Assembly (NCBI GenBank): GCA_041493205.1
Contig: JBGPYM010000123.1
Coordinates: 1-8,879, forward strand
DNA: 8,879 bases
Reading direction: 5' to 3'
DNA from: JBGPYM01 sp041493205
Lineage (GTDB): Bacteria; Bacteroidota; Ignavibacteria; UBA10030; UBA6906
A program made the translations under genes and the position numbers. Positions 1-7,010 of the stretch are shown here, piece after piece (positions within the stretch are counted from its first letter, which is position 1; each line of letters begins with the position of its first letter). The notes below the pieces were generated by a model that was not told where the DNA came from, did not search any database, and worked only from the letters and a program-made list of their open reading frames with translations.

Positions 1-420
1 CAACGAGAGTCGCTTTAAGAAATCCGCGGGGAGCTCCATCGTGCTCCCCGGATCGTAAGCATTCTCCCACCGTCCGTCCCCCTTTGCAGCACGTACTTCC
101 TCCAGACCGGGAGACTTCATTCTTCCGGCTTTCGTCAAGCGCTGGACATGTTCAATGTTCCGTTTCGACCAGGGGCTTTTCGGGCGGCGGGGCGTGAATT
201 TTCGAAGCCACGATTTCGCGTCGTATGGCTTCAGTTGCCCATCGATCCAACCGTATGCAAGAGCCTCGTCTAATGCCTCGGCATACGTCACCGATGGAAC
301 GCCCGAATCCTTCTTGAAAAACCGGAGCCATACGCCTTCTTGGAGCTTATGGTTCCTGGCAAGCCACCGCTCCCACAGTTTCGAGGAGGGGAAGGAAACA
401 ATTTCGGGAATGACACTCAT
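1..420 (-). CDS. YdeI/OmpD-associated family protein, 3' end cut by the window edge
   Basis: I translated the minus strand from the ATG at 420. The frame stays open to base 1, giving 140 residues starting MSVIPEIVSFPSSKLWERWL. Family-typical blocks are visible: WLRFFKK (about 31-37), YAEALDEALAYGWIDGQ (46-62), FTPRRPKSPWSKRNI (75-89), a GRM segment (99-101) and GDGRWENAYD (114-123). These match the YdeI/OmpD-associated (bacteriocin-protection-like) family, whose members are usually around 190-200 residues, so roughly 50-60 residues should lie outside the window. The biochemical role of the family is poorly defined. An in-frame TAA lies about 27 bases upstream of the ATG, which fixes the start. 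I see no strong Shine-Dalgarno site. A minus-strand sigma70-like promoter lies 35-63 bases upstream. The gene is separated from the citrate lyase block by the miniprotein gene and a terminator, so it is probably unrelated to that operon. Confidence 0.85.
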   Translation of the reverse strand, partial: MSVIPEIVSFPSSKLWERWLARNHKLQEGVWLRFFKKDSGVPSVTYAEALDEALAYGWIDGQLKPYDAKSWLRKFTPRRPKSPWSKRNIEHVQRLTKAGRMKSPGLEEVRAAKGDGRWENAYDPGSTMELPADFLKRLSL

Positions 421-454
421 ATCAAAACGAGCAATCGTATATTAATCGTCTCGC

Positions 455-483
455 ATGGTAGGGAAAACCGGCGGGAGATTCAA
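455..483 (-). promoter_or_regulatory. Sigma70-like promoter for the YdeI-family gene
   Basis: Read on the minus strand, TTGAAT (478-483) is separated by 17 bases from TACCAT (455-460). Each hexamer matches four of six consensus positions, with ideal spacing. It lies just upstream of the ATG at 420. Assignment is by pattern only. Confidence 0.4.
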
Positions 484-488
484 TCTAC

Positions 489-517
489 TTGACTCATTTA
501 GAAATTCCCACTATTCT
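489..517 (+). promoter_or_regulatory. Sigma70-like promoter for the 54-residue miniprotein
   Basis: TTGACT (489-494, five of six matches to TTGACA) and TATTCT (512-517, four of six) are separated by exactly 17 bases. Transcription would start near 524 and give a leader of about 75 bases before the ATG at 602. It lies back to back with the minus-strand promoter at 455-483, with only 5 bases between the two -35 boxes, so the pair could be co-regulated. Confidence 0.5.
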
Positions 518-593
518 CAGCCTTCGGTTCTGCGGTATGTCGAATCCCTCCTCCACCAAACGACAAGATTGTAAGGATGCAGGAATAACCAAT

Positions 594-598
594 GGAGG
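594..598 (+). promoter_or_regulatory. Shine-Dalgarno site of the miniprotein gene
   Basis: GGAGG lies three bases before the ATG at 602. The spacing is shorter than usual, but the match is perfect. It is the main support for the reading frame being translated. Confidence 0.5.
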
Positions 599-601
599 AC
601 C

Positions 602-766
602 ATGAAAACGTTCAAGAGCATCGCAGCAGTCGTCGCAGGGGGCATCGGCGTGGTGGTAGGATGGAATTTATCAGCTCACTGGTACCCGATTGCGCTTGTG
701 GTCGGCGCACTCCCCTGCAGCTGGCTCGGCGGGAAGTTGAGACTTAAGGCGATGGAACCAGCCTGA
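602..766 (+). CDS. Small two-helix membrane protein, 54 residues, unknown function
   Basis: The frame opens with ATG at 602 and ends with TGA at 764-766. The product starts MKTFKSIAAVVAGGIGVVVG and ends in LRLKAMEPA. It has a basic N-terminus (K2, K5), a glycine- and valine-rich hydrophobic stretch (about 7-21), a short polar turn (WNLSAHWYP, 21-29) and a second hydrophobic stretch (about 30-43). A basic tail follows (K45, R47, K49). This looks like a helical hairpin with both ends in the cytoplasm by the positive-inside rule. Support for a real gene is contextual: a promoter with 17-base spacing upstream, GGAGG just before the start, and a strong terminator 23 bases after the stop. I do not recognise a family. 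The first hydrophobic stretch could be read as a signal peptide, but no clear cleavage site is visible. It is the only gene here on the plus strand. Confidence 0.65.
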   Translation: MKTFKSIAAVVAGGIGVVVGWNLSAHWYPIALVVGALPCSWLGGKLRLKAMEPA

Positions 767-789
767 CGCAGCAGTTCCAGGCGAGAATG

Positions 790-829
790 CGAAAACGGCA
801 TCAGGAGTGCTGATGCCGTTTTCGTTTTA
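790..829. terminator. Bidirectional rho-independent terminator between convergent genes
   Basis: A perfect 14-base-pair stem is formed by CGAAAACGGCATCA (790-803) and its complement (811-824) around a 7-base loop (804-810), followed by TTTTA on the plus strand (825-829). It sits 23 bases after the miniprotein stop and 40 bases past the rhodanese stop on the other strand. In the minus direction the stem itself supplies a TTTT run (near 795-792), so it probably ends transcription from both sides. Confidence 0.85.
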
Positions 830-869
830 TGGGCCCTGGTGCAACTTCGAGAATGAGTAACTGCCTCTC

Positions 870-1793
870 CTACTTCTTGGGCGGCTCGGGTTTTGGTTGC
901 ACGAACACAGGCAGGTCTTCCCTCCCGCTCCAATCCTCGAACGACCCGTCGTACAGGTGCACGGGGTGTCCCAAAATCTTGGCGGCAACATACGCTGAGC
1001 TTGCCGTCTGGCCGACATGACAATATGTGATCACCTCATCATCCGGTTTGACGCCCGCAGTTTCGAACCGTGCACGCAGTGAATCAAGAGGCAGGAACCG
1101 GTCGGTGGAGTCATACAGCGTAGAAAAATAAACGTTCCGCGCACCGGGGATTCTCCCGGGACGCGGGAAACCACCGCCGATGCCGTTGTAGAAGGCCGGC
1201 GCACGTGCGTCGACGATTGAGAGACCGTTTGCATTCAGGCGCGATTTCACAAAGTCGACATTGACGACTGCGTCAGTCTTGAGATGAAGCGTGAGCGATC
1301 CCCGTGTGATGACCGGCGTTTCTTTCGTTACGGGATTCCCGGCCGCTTTCCATGCCTCGACCCCGCCGTCGAGGATCGACGTGCGATTACCCAGACCGAG
1401 GTAATCAAGCGTCACGTAGGCCCGAGCTGTCAGGCTCACGTTCCCCCCCACCCCACAGACGATGATGCGGGAGTTTGTGGAGACACCGAGACCTTCAAGG
1501 AGGGTATCAAGCCGATCGGGGGGCACCAGTTCAGCGCTGAGCTCCTGCGTCGGAGCGGAGAACGAGTTATACCAGAGGAATCGAGCCCCGAGGATGTGAC
1601 CTTCGCGGTAGTTTCTGATACTTGTCGAGACGTTCAGGACTACCAGATCCGGGTCCTTAAGATGCGCGGCAAGCCAGGCCGGCGTGACGAGAACAGGCGA
1701 CTTCTCCTCTCCCCCCGCGACAGCGTGTGGGGCTGCTGCAAGGAATACAGCTGCGCAGAGAACCGCAAGAAACCGGTGCAATCGTGGGGTCAT
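870..1793 (-). CDS. Exported tandem-domain rhodanese-like sulfurtransferase
   Basis: This 307-residue protein has two rhodanese domains, as in thiosulfate and 3-mercaptopyruvate sulfurtransferases, which move a sulfane sulfur onto a catalytic cysteine and then to an acceptor. The N-terminus (MTPRLHRFLAVLCAAVFLAA, then PHAVAG) looks like a Sec signal peptide with cleavage after about A26, placing the enzyme in the periplasm. The first domain (about 33-152) has GHILGAR (65-71) and LDGGVEAWKAAG (141-152). At the active-loop position it reads VCGVGGNVS (112-120), with glycine where the nucleophile would sit, so it is probably inactive, as is usual in this family. The second domain (about 175-296) has DARAPAFYNG, GRIPGARN (213-220), the active loop CHVGQTAS (258-265) with catalytic C258, and YDGSFEDW (281-288). 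The acceptor cannot be read from the sequence. The start is ATG at 1793 with GAGG four bases upstream. It follows citF by 93 bases on the same strand and may be a late member of that operon, though no functional link to citrate lyase is known. Confidence 0.9.
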   Translation of the reverse strand: MTPRLHRFLAVLCAAVFLAAAPHAVAGGEEKSPVLVTPAWLAAHLKDPDLVVLNVSTSIRNYREGHILGARFLWYNSFSAPTQELSAELVPPDRLDTLLEGLGVSTNSRIIVCGVGGNVSLTARAYVTLDYLGLGNRTSILDGGVEAWKAAGNPVTKETPVITRGSLTLHLKTDAVVNVDFVKSRLNANGLSIVDARAPAFYNGIGGGFPRPGRIPGARNVYFSTLYDSTDRFLPLDSLRARFETAGVKPDDEVITYCHVGQTASSAYVAAKILGHPVHLYDGSFEDWSGREDLPVFVQPKPEPPKK

Positions 1794-1816
1794 ATTGCCT
1801 CGATGAAGGGTGAGTT

Positions 1817-1846
1817 ATGGTGTGGAATGACGTGCGGATCAGTCAA
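1817..1846 (-). promoter_or_regulatory. Possible weak promoter ahead of the rhodanese gene
   Basis: On the minus strand TTGACT (1841-1846, five of six matches) is followed after 18 bases by CACCAT (1817-1822, a poor -10 box). It lies in the 93-base gap between citF and the rhodanese gene. It could allow separate expression, but the -10 match is weak. No terminator hairpin is apparent in this gap, so read-through from citF is equally possible. Confidence 0.2.
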
Positions 1847-1886
1847 TCCTATACGTTTTCAGCGAAAGATAGTTGCAGCAAGGGGA

Positions 1887-3455
1887 TCAAAGAACTTTGA
1901 ACACGGAATCAAGCAACGTTCCATCAACCCATTTGACAACGGCGACGGGACGGGACGGGTCTGTTTTCGGCGCTGACGGCTTTCCTCCACAGAGGCCATA
2001 GACCTCCTTCTGGATTTCGGCCAGGCCCCGGATCGGCAGCCCTGAGTGCTTCAATGCGTCGAGAAGATCCTTCCTTCGCGGATTCACCGCGATACCCCGC
2101 TCCGCCACCACAACGTCGATCAACTCTCCGGGTCCGCAGAGCGTCGTGACCCGGTCTACGATGACTGGAATCCTGTCGCGGAACGACGGTATTGCAAGGA
2201 CGGTCGTTTTCGCGAAGAGACAATCCTGCCACCCGCCAATCCCGTGCAGCAATAATCCATCAGAGTGCGTCACAACATTGGCGTTGAAATCCAGGTCGAC
2301 TTCAGTCGCGCCAAGCACCACGAGATCGACCAACGACGCGAAATTGCCCTTGCCGTGATAGTTGTACGAGGTAAAGGGGGATGTGGCAACGTGGCGTGGA
2401 TTATCCCTCAAAGAACGGACCCCAGCTTGGTCGAACGCCTGTCCGTCCAAAATATAGTCGGTCAATCCCTCCTCGAGAAGCTGCACGAGGTATTGCGAGC
2501 TGCCTCCCCGGACGAATCGTGCCCTGACGCCGCGCGCCTTCATGCGCTCTTTCAGGATCTGAACGAAGGCGAGGCTCGTTCCCCCCGCACCCGCCTGGAA
2601 CGAAAATCCGTCCTTCATGATGCCCGCCTCTTCGACGAAGCGGGCAGTGTATTCGGCGATCAGCTGTCTGTCGGGACTCTTCGTGATGACAGTCGTGCCG
2701 GAGATGATGAGTTCCGGATTCCCCAGTGACGCAACCTCAACGACAAAGTCGACGTTATTCCCCTGGATTGCCCAGGGGACGCATGGGAATTTTTGCAGAT
2801 TGTCGGTTACAACAATGACCTTATCCGCGTATTCGGAATCGGCGAGCGCGAACCCCAGGGGTCCGCAGGCGGATGGACCGCTTGTCCCGTTGGCATTTCC
2901 GAACGGGTCCGCCGCGGGTGCTGCGATCACGGCAATATCGATATGGACTTCTCCGCTCTGGATGGACTGGTAGCGCGTGCCGTGTGAACGGAGGACCCCG
3001 ACTCCCTTCATATCTCCTGACGATGCAAAGCGGCCGAGGGCGCCGTTCATGCTCCCCTCGATGTGGTGGATCACCCCCGATTGCAGATACGGTATCAGGG
3101 ATTCATGGCATGGGAACGAAGCGCTTGGGAACCAGCGGATACCCTTTATACCCATTTCGTGAATAACATCGAAGAGGATACCTGTCAGGGCGTCGCCGTT
3201 CCGCAGATGATGGTGTGTCGAGACTGTCATTCCGCTTTTCAGTCCGGCCCGGCGGAGAGCTTCCTTCAGGTTTTTTACCACCTTGTTCCCGTCCGCGGGA
3301 AATTCGGAACAACTGCGGAGCGGAACCCCGGCGGTCATCCCTTTCGGCGGTTTCCCCCTTACGCTCGTGAACGGGACCTGGTTCATTCCATTCACACGGC
3401 GGGGAACCGGCCGCCCGGCAGCATTCTTCACGAAGGACGTTTTGCCTGATTTCAT
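1887..3455 (-). CDS. citF: Citrate lyase alpha subunit (citrate:ACP transferase), divergent
   Basis: The 522-residue product is a CitF homologue of normal length. CitF exchanges the acetyl group on the acyl carrier subunit for citrate, giving citryl-ACP, which CitE then splits into oxaloacetate and acetyl-ACP. Recognisable blocks include VSTHHHLRNGD (78-88), RSHGTR (156-161), DPFGNANG (183-190), GPSACGPLGFA (193-203), FSFQAGAGGTSLA (284-296), LLEEGLTDYILDGQAFD (326-342), LVVLGATEVDLDFNANV (378-394) and ERGIAVNP (452-459). It departs from the consensus I recall at 404-416, where the usual GGHxDTA is GGWQDCL (W409), and at TSPFTSYNYHGKG (358-370). It may therefore act on citrate or on a related acid such as citramalate. 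The start ATG overlaps the stop of the upstream citDE gene as ATGA (3452-3455), so the two are probably translationally coupled. A GGGGA about nine bases upstream may serve as the ribosome site. Confidence 0.92.
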   Translation of the reverse strand: MKSGKTSFVKNAAGRPVPRRVNGMNQVPFTSVRGKPPKGMTAGVPLRSCSEFPADGNKVVKNLKEALRRAGLKSGMTVSTHHHLRNGDALTGILFDVIHEMGIKGIRWFPSASFPCHESLIPYLQSGVIHHIEGSMNGALGRFASSGDMKGVGVLRSHGTRYQSIQSGEVHIDIAVIAAPAADPFGNANGTSGPSACGPLGFALADSEYADKVIVVTDNLQKFPCVPWAIQGNNVDFVVEVASLGNPELIISGTTVITKSPDRQLIAEYTARFVEEAGIMKDGFSFQAGAGGTSLAFVQILKERMKARGVRARFVRGGSSQYLVQLLEEGLTDYILDGQAFDQAGVRSLRDNPRHVATSPFTSYNYHGKGNFASLVDLVVLGATEVDLDFNANVVTHSDGLLLHGIGGWQDCLFAKTTVLAIPSFRDRIPVIVDRVTTLCGPGELIDVVVAERGIAVNPRRKDLLDALKHSGLPIRGLAEIQKEVYGLCGGKPSAPKTDPSRPVAVVKWVDGTLLDSVFKVL

Positions 3456-4657
3456 CGGTCAGTCCCCGCTTTCCCGAGCTCATCGACGAGCCGTAGAATC
3501 CGCTCGGCGCGTATCACAACAGGAGCGTCGATCATCTTCGAGCCGAGTGCGATCACCCCCGAGCCGTTCTTCCGGGCCGTTTCTGCCGCTTCAACAATGA
3601 GTCTTGCCTTCTGGACCTGTTCCTGAGTCGGCGCGAGCGCGTCATGGATGACCCTGATCTGCCGCGGGTGTATGCACCCTCTTCCATCGAACCCAAGGGC
3701 TTTCGATTCAAGCGTGCTCGAGCGGAGCCCGTCGAGGTCCTCGACGTCGGAATAGACGCTGTCGAGCGCCTGGACGCCGGCAGCTTTCGCCGCATTCACG
3801 ATCGTCATCCGGGCGAAGAGGCTTTCGGTACCACGCGCGGTTCGCTCCACACCGATTTCAGCGGTGTAGTCTTCCAGGCCGATTGCCAGGGCGCAGACGC
3901 GACGTGAGGCCGAGGCGATGGCATAAGCGTTTACTATACCGAGAGGGCTCTCGATTATCGGAATGAGGAGAATGTCCGGGACGGGGCGGAGTTTTTTGCC
4001 GGCCGATCGGACTTCCTCCTCCATGGTCATGACGGTTTCCGCGTCCTCGCATTTTGGAATGAGGATCGCGTCGGGATATTGAGGCACAACCGCACGGATA
4101 TCCTCAAGCCCCAGAGGGCCGCGATTGATCCGGACCGTACGCTCGGCGCCGTGGAAATCAACGACGCGGAGAGCGTTGCGCACGAGCATGCGGGCTGCAT
4201 CTTTCTCCTGCGGCGCGACGCTGTCCTCAAGATCGAGCACGACCCCGTCCGGCCGGTGCAGTCCGGCGTTGGAGAAGAATTTTGGCTCGTTCCCGGGGAG
4301 GTAGAGACGCGTTCGCCTCATTCGTTCCGTGGATTGACTCCGGGCGGAGGGGGGTTCCGGCAGGTAGACGGGGGTGGTTTCGGGCAGTGCGCGTTTGATC
4401 GCAGTTTCGACACGGGCGGCGATAACGAACGGGAGAGCCCCCTGGTCGATGATGTGGAAAGCGCCATCCCTCAAACCGAGTGCTGCGCAAACCTCCTTGA
4501 GAAGGCGGGCGATGGAATCTCCGTAGAGAGAGCCGACCTTGCTTTCCAGGTCGAGTGTAATCCCCCCTCTCGCCCTGATTTCCACCTCGACGAAGCAGTC
4601 GGAACGGACCGAGGCCTCCATCTTCCCCGCAGAGAATTTTCTTACCACCTTCGCCAT
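3452..4657 (-). CDS. citDE: Citrate lyase gamma-beta fusion (CitD acyl carrier + CitE lyase)
   Basis: One 401-residue chain carries two citrate lyase subunits. Residues 1-100 resemble CitD, the acyl carrier subunit: an AGKMEAS start (10-16), VEVEI (23-27), LESKVGSLYGDSIARLL (37-53) and the family block DQGALPFVIAARVETA (71-86). Residues about 113-400 are CitE, which cleaves citryl-ACP: RTRLYLPGNEP (115-125), VVLDLEDSVAPQEKDAAR (139-156), VRIN (175-178), PIIESPLG (233-240), GLEDYTAEIG (260-269) and FDGRGCIHPRQ (323-333). Metal and acyl-binding residues expected in this fold are present (R176, E236, D263). A proline- and serine-rich linker (about 100-112) joins them. Classical operons encode CitD and CitE separately, so this is a fusion. 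The cofactor-bearing serine is not in the classical LES context; S16 or S19 are the candidates. It starts 60 bases after the ADPRH-D stop and overlaps citF by four bases. Confidence 0.92.
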   Translation of the reverse strand: MAKVVRKFSAGKMEASVRSDCFVEVEIRARGGITLDLESKVGSLYGDSIARLLKEVCAALGLRDGAFHIIDQGALPFVIAARVETAIKRALPETTPVYLPEPPSARSQSTERMRRTRLYLPGNEPKFFSNAGLHRPDGVVLDLEDSVAPQEKDAARMLVRNALRVVDFHGAERTVRINRGPLGLEDIRAVVPQYPDAILIPKCEDAETVMTMEEEVRSAGKKLRPVPDILLIPIIESPLGIVNAYAIASASRRVCALAIGLEDYTAEIGVERTARGTESLFARMTIVNAAKAAGVQALDSVYSDVEDLDGLRSSTLESKALGFDGRGCIHPRQIRVIHDALAPTQEQVQKARLIVEAAETARKNGSGVIALGSKMIDAPVVIRAERILRLVDELGKAGTDR

Positions 4658-4717
4658 AGCAGGTTTCCGGTCATGGATGAGACGATATTCACACGATCAT
4701 CACGGGCGCACGCCGTG

Positions 4718-5698
4718 TCAGATCAGTGACGCGAGTTGTTCGGCAACAGAAACAATGTCCATTCCTTTCGTGAAGGGGAGGCATGCGCCGTGCGCGATGC
4801 GCACCTTGTCGATCCATTCTGCGGGAATTCCCGAACGGTCGTGCATCGCTCCGCAGAGCGACCCAACGACGGCAGCAATCGTGTCGGAATCCCTCCCCCA
4901 GTTCCCCGCGTAAATAATGCCTTTCCTAAAGTCGCCTTTGACCAGGACGAACACGGCAAACGCTTCTGCGACCGCCTCGGGGGAGACGGATTTGTATTCT
5001 GTCCAGAGGGCATGGTGAAGGGGCATCCAGGCATTTTCCAGCGTACCGTGGGTCTTGATGATATCCTCTGTCCGCTTCATCGTTGCGCGCGACCAGGAGT
5101 CGGCGGGCATAACGTCCGCTGCAGCGCGGAACACCTCATCCACCGTCCCTCCTGCCATCGCAACCGCAATGCCGGCGGCAACACCCTGCGCCCCCCAGAT
5201 CCCGTCACGCCAGTGGCTGATTCGCGATTCGATTTCGGCGAGACGGGCCGCCCCGGCGGGATCCCCCGCGCACACGATGCCGATGGGGGCGATCCGCATC
5301 ACCGCGCCGTCACTCATGTAGTGCGAGTTATGTTGTCCCGAGAGAGGGGGGAGGATGCCCCGGCGAATATTTTCGGCTGCTTCCCGTTCGCTTGCCCCGC
5401 CCCGGTAAATCTCAGGAAGGGGGAGAACATGTTTCCGCCACGCGGCAAGAATCGCGTCATCGGAGAGCTTCCCCCTGGTTTCAATGAGAGTCTGCGCCGT
5501 GAGGAGCGCGAACTCCGTGTCGTCCGTCCCGGGAGCGGGTCCCTCGCGGAAATCCATCGTAATACCGAACGCAAGATGATTTTCAGGAGTCCGCGCCGCG
5601 TCCCCGAATGAATCACCGATCGCATGACCGATCAATGCGCCGCACGCACGGTCGATGCAGAGTTTCTTGTCGTTTCGTAGATCAGTTTTTGAGAGCAT
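4718..5698 (-). CDS. ADP-ribosylglycohydrolase family protein D (intact motifs)
   Basis: The 326-residue product, counted from ATG at 5698, is a full-length ADPRH/DraG-like hydrolase. This all-helical family uses two magnesium ions to cleave ribosyl bonds in ADP-ribosylated proteins or small molecules. Visible blocks: GALIGHAIGDSFG (20-32), the N-terminal metal motif GTDDTEFA (57-64), MSDGAVMRIAPIG (128-140), ISHWRDGIWGAQG (160-172), and the C-terminal metal motif GRDSDT (268-273) within a GNWGRDSDTIAAVVGSLCGA helix. All key acidic residues are kept, so activity is likely. An in-frame GTG at 5731 would add 11 residues, but the ATG at 5698 has AGGGA five bases upstream and overlaps ADPRH-C by only 17 bases, so I prefer it. 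It is closest to ADPRH-A: both have PADSWSR or PADSWTS and KGMD near the C-terminus. The real substrate is unknown. Confidence 0.9.
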   Translation of the reverse strand: MLSKTDLRNDKKLCIDRACGALIGHAIGDSFGDAARTPENHLAFGITMDFREGPAPGTDDTEFALLTAQTLIETRGKLSDDAILAAWRKHVLPLPEIYRGGASEREAAENIRRGILPPLSGQHNSHYMSDGAVMRIAPIGIVCAGDPAGAARLAEIESRISHWRDGIWGAQGVAAGIAVAMAGGTVDEVFRAAADVMPADSWSRATMKRTEDIIKTHGTLENAWMPLHHALWTEYKSVSPEAVAEAFAVFVLVKGDFRKGIIYAGNWGRDSDTIAAVVGSLCGAMHDRSGIPAEWIDKVRIAHGACLPFTKGMDIVSVAEQLASLI

Positions 5699-7010
5699 CG
5701 TTTCCCTGTCGTGACGTGGAGGCGAGTGCACATGTTCTCTCCGCCAGAGCGCTGATGGCGGAATTGTCGAAACCCTTCAGACTTGTCCGAATTTTGTTGT
5801 TGAGAGGATTGATCCATCGCGCGGGGAGGCGTTTCTGGCCGATCATGGTTCCGACGATCGAACCGACGGTGGCGCCGTTGCTGTCGGTGTCCCATCCGCC
5901 CATGACGACATTACAGATCGACTGCTCAAAATCACCCTTCCCGTAGAGAATCGCAGCGGCAACCAGCGCGGCATTGTTGATCGCATGGACCCAGTGATAC
6001 CTGCCAAACCGTTCATAGAGGCGGTCAACCCCCTTCTCCCACGTGCTCTCGGCATCGGGAAGCGAAAGGGCAAAACTTATCGCCCGGGCAAGTTCGGAAT
6101 CGGAGGGAATGGCCCGGAGACCCGCTTCAACGACGTCGCGTGGATTATCGATCACGCAGGCAGCCGCAACCATGGCGGCGACAAACATTTCGGCGTAGAT
6201 GCCGTTCCGCACATGGCTGAGCCGCGCGTCTTTACAGGCAAGCGTTGCTGCTACGCGCGGGTTCCCGGGGGAGATCCAGCCGAATATGTCTCCGCGGATC
6301 TGTGCACCGATCCATTCCCGGTACGGATTCCGATGCGTCGCGGTCTCCGGAGGAACGAGTCCGTTGAGAAGGTTCAGATACGCAACGCGTTCCGCGGTAA
6401 ACGTCGTTAAGACCGGGAGCATCCCGAGCCACGTTGTCGCGACCTGTTGAGTCGAAAAGTCCCTCCCAAATGACTCGAGAACGGCGAGGTTGACCATCGG
6501 ATAATTCATGTCGTCGTCTTCCGTCACGCAGACGATGTTCTCCCGGAGACTCTCACTTCCGCCATGTCTATTCCACGGATGTTCCTGAAGAAGTTTTTCG
6601 GGAATCCCCTTTTGCGTGATATAGTCTGCGAGGGGCCATGTTCCGTTCGACTCGAGGATCTGGCGAATCACCTGGCGCGACATCCCTTCCACAGGTTTTC
6701 CCAGTATGCAGCCGGCAGCCCTGCCGAACCACCCTCCCGCAATACGGTTTTCGGGAACTACCGCGGGGGGTACCAGACCGTGAGGTGCAGGCAACCGGGT
6801 CACCAGTTCAACGCGAGTGGGGAATTCTCCCGGCGAGCCGATTTCATTCAACAATGAATCCGCAATCTCGCGAAGTTCACCTGCGGGGGGATTCGCCGAC
6901 AGGGCAGTCCGCCAACGCTGCCGGAACACCGTAACATCCCTCCCCTCGTCTTCCTGTTGAGTCAGTTCGTGCTCAACAAGTTCCACAGGATCGATCCATC
7001 TGAGGTTCAC
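5682..7010 (-). CDS. ADP-ribosylglycohydrolase family protein C (large subfamily)
   Basis: The 442-residue product differs from its three neighbours. It has about 87 extra N-terminal residues (WIDPVELVEHEL at 5-16, then GRDVTVFRQRW at 23-33) before the hydrolase domain. The domain shows RAAGCILGKPVEG (97-109), TEDDDMNY as the first metal motif (163-170), QIRGDIFGWISPGNP (237-251), LSHVRNGIYAEMFVAAM (264-280) and GGWDTDSNGATVGSIVG (371-387) as the second metal motif, with D374 and D376. This pattern matches a long ADPRH subfamily that in my recollection occurs near sugar kinases and nucleoside catabolism genes. I cannot verify that here. The start is GTG at 7010: it overlaps the stop of ADPRH-B as GTGA and has GGAGG eight bases upstream. 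A longer frame back to 7136 would overlap ADPRH-B by 130 bases and is rejected. Its 3' end overlaps ADPRH-D by 17 bases. Confidence 0.88.
   Translation of the reverse strand: MNLRWIDPVELVEHELTQQEDEGRDVTVFRQRWRTALSANPPAGELREIADSLLNEIGSPGEFPTRVELVTRLPAPHGLVPPAVVPENRIAGGWFGRAAGCILGKPVEGMSRQVIRQILESNGTWPLADYITQKGIPEKLLQEHPWNRHGGSESLRENIVCVTEDDDMNYPMVNLAVLESFGRDFSTQQVATTWLGMLPVLTTFTAERVAYLNLLNGLVPPETATHRNPYREWIGAQIRGDIFGWISPGNPRVAATLACKDARLSHVRNGIYAEMFVAAMVAAACVIDNPRDVVEAGLRAIPSDSELARAISFALSLPDAESTWEKGVDRLYERFGRYHWVHAINNAALVAAAILYGKGDFEQSICNVVMGGWDTDSNGATVGSIVGTMIGQKRLPARWINPLNNKIRTSLKGFDNSAISALAERTCALASTSRQGNDALKN

Noticed and set aside
155..445. Plus-strand open frame of 96 codons
   Set aside because: It is the shadow of the YdeI-family gene on the minus strand, whose translation carries clear family motifs.
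1284..1976. Plus-strand open frame of 230 codons opposite the rhodanese and the citF 3' end
   Set aside because: Composition is arginine- and proline-rich without domains, and it spans two minus-strand genes and their gap; it is antisense to well-supported genes.
4701..4717. Short inverted repeat (CACGG/CCGTG) in the gap between ADPRH-D and citDE as a terminator
   Set aside because: The stem is only five base pairs and no T-run follows on the minus strand.
4736..5611. Plus-strand open frame of 291 codons opposite ADPRH-D
   Set aside because: The minus strand encodes a motif-complete ADP-ribosylglycohydrolase; the plus frame has no recognisable domain and low-complexity composition.
5699..5731. 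GTG start at 5731 for ADPRH-D
   Set aside because: The ATG at 5698 has a better ribosome site and a smaller overlap; the added 11 residues show no family similarity.
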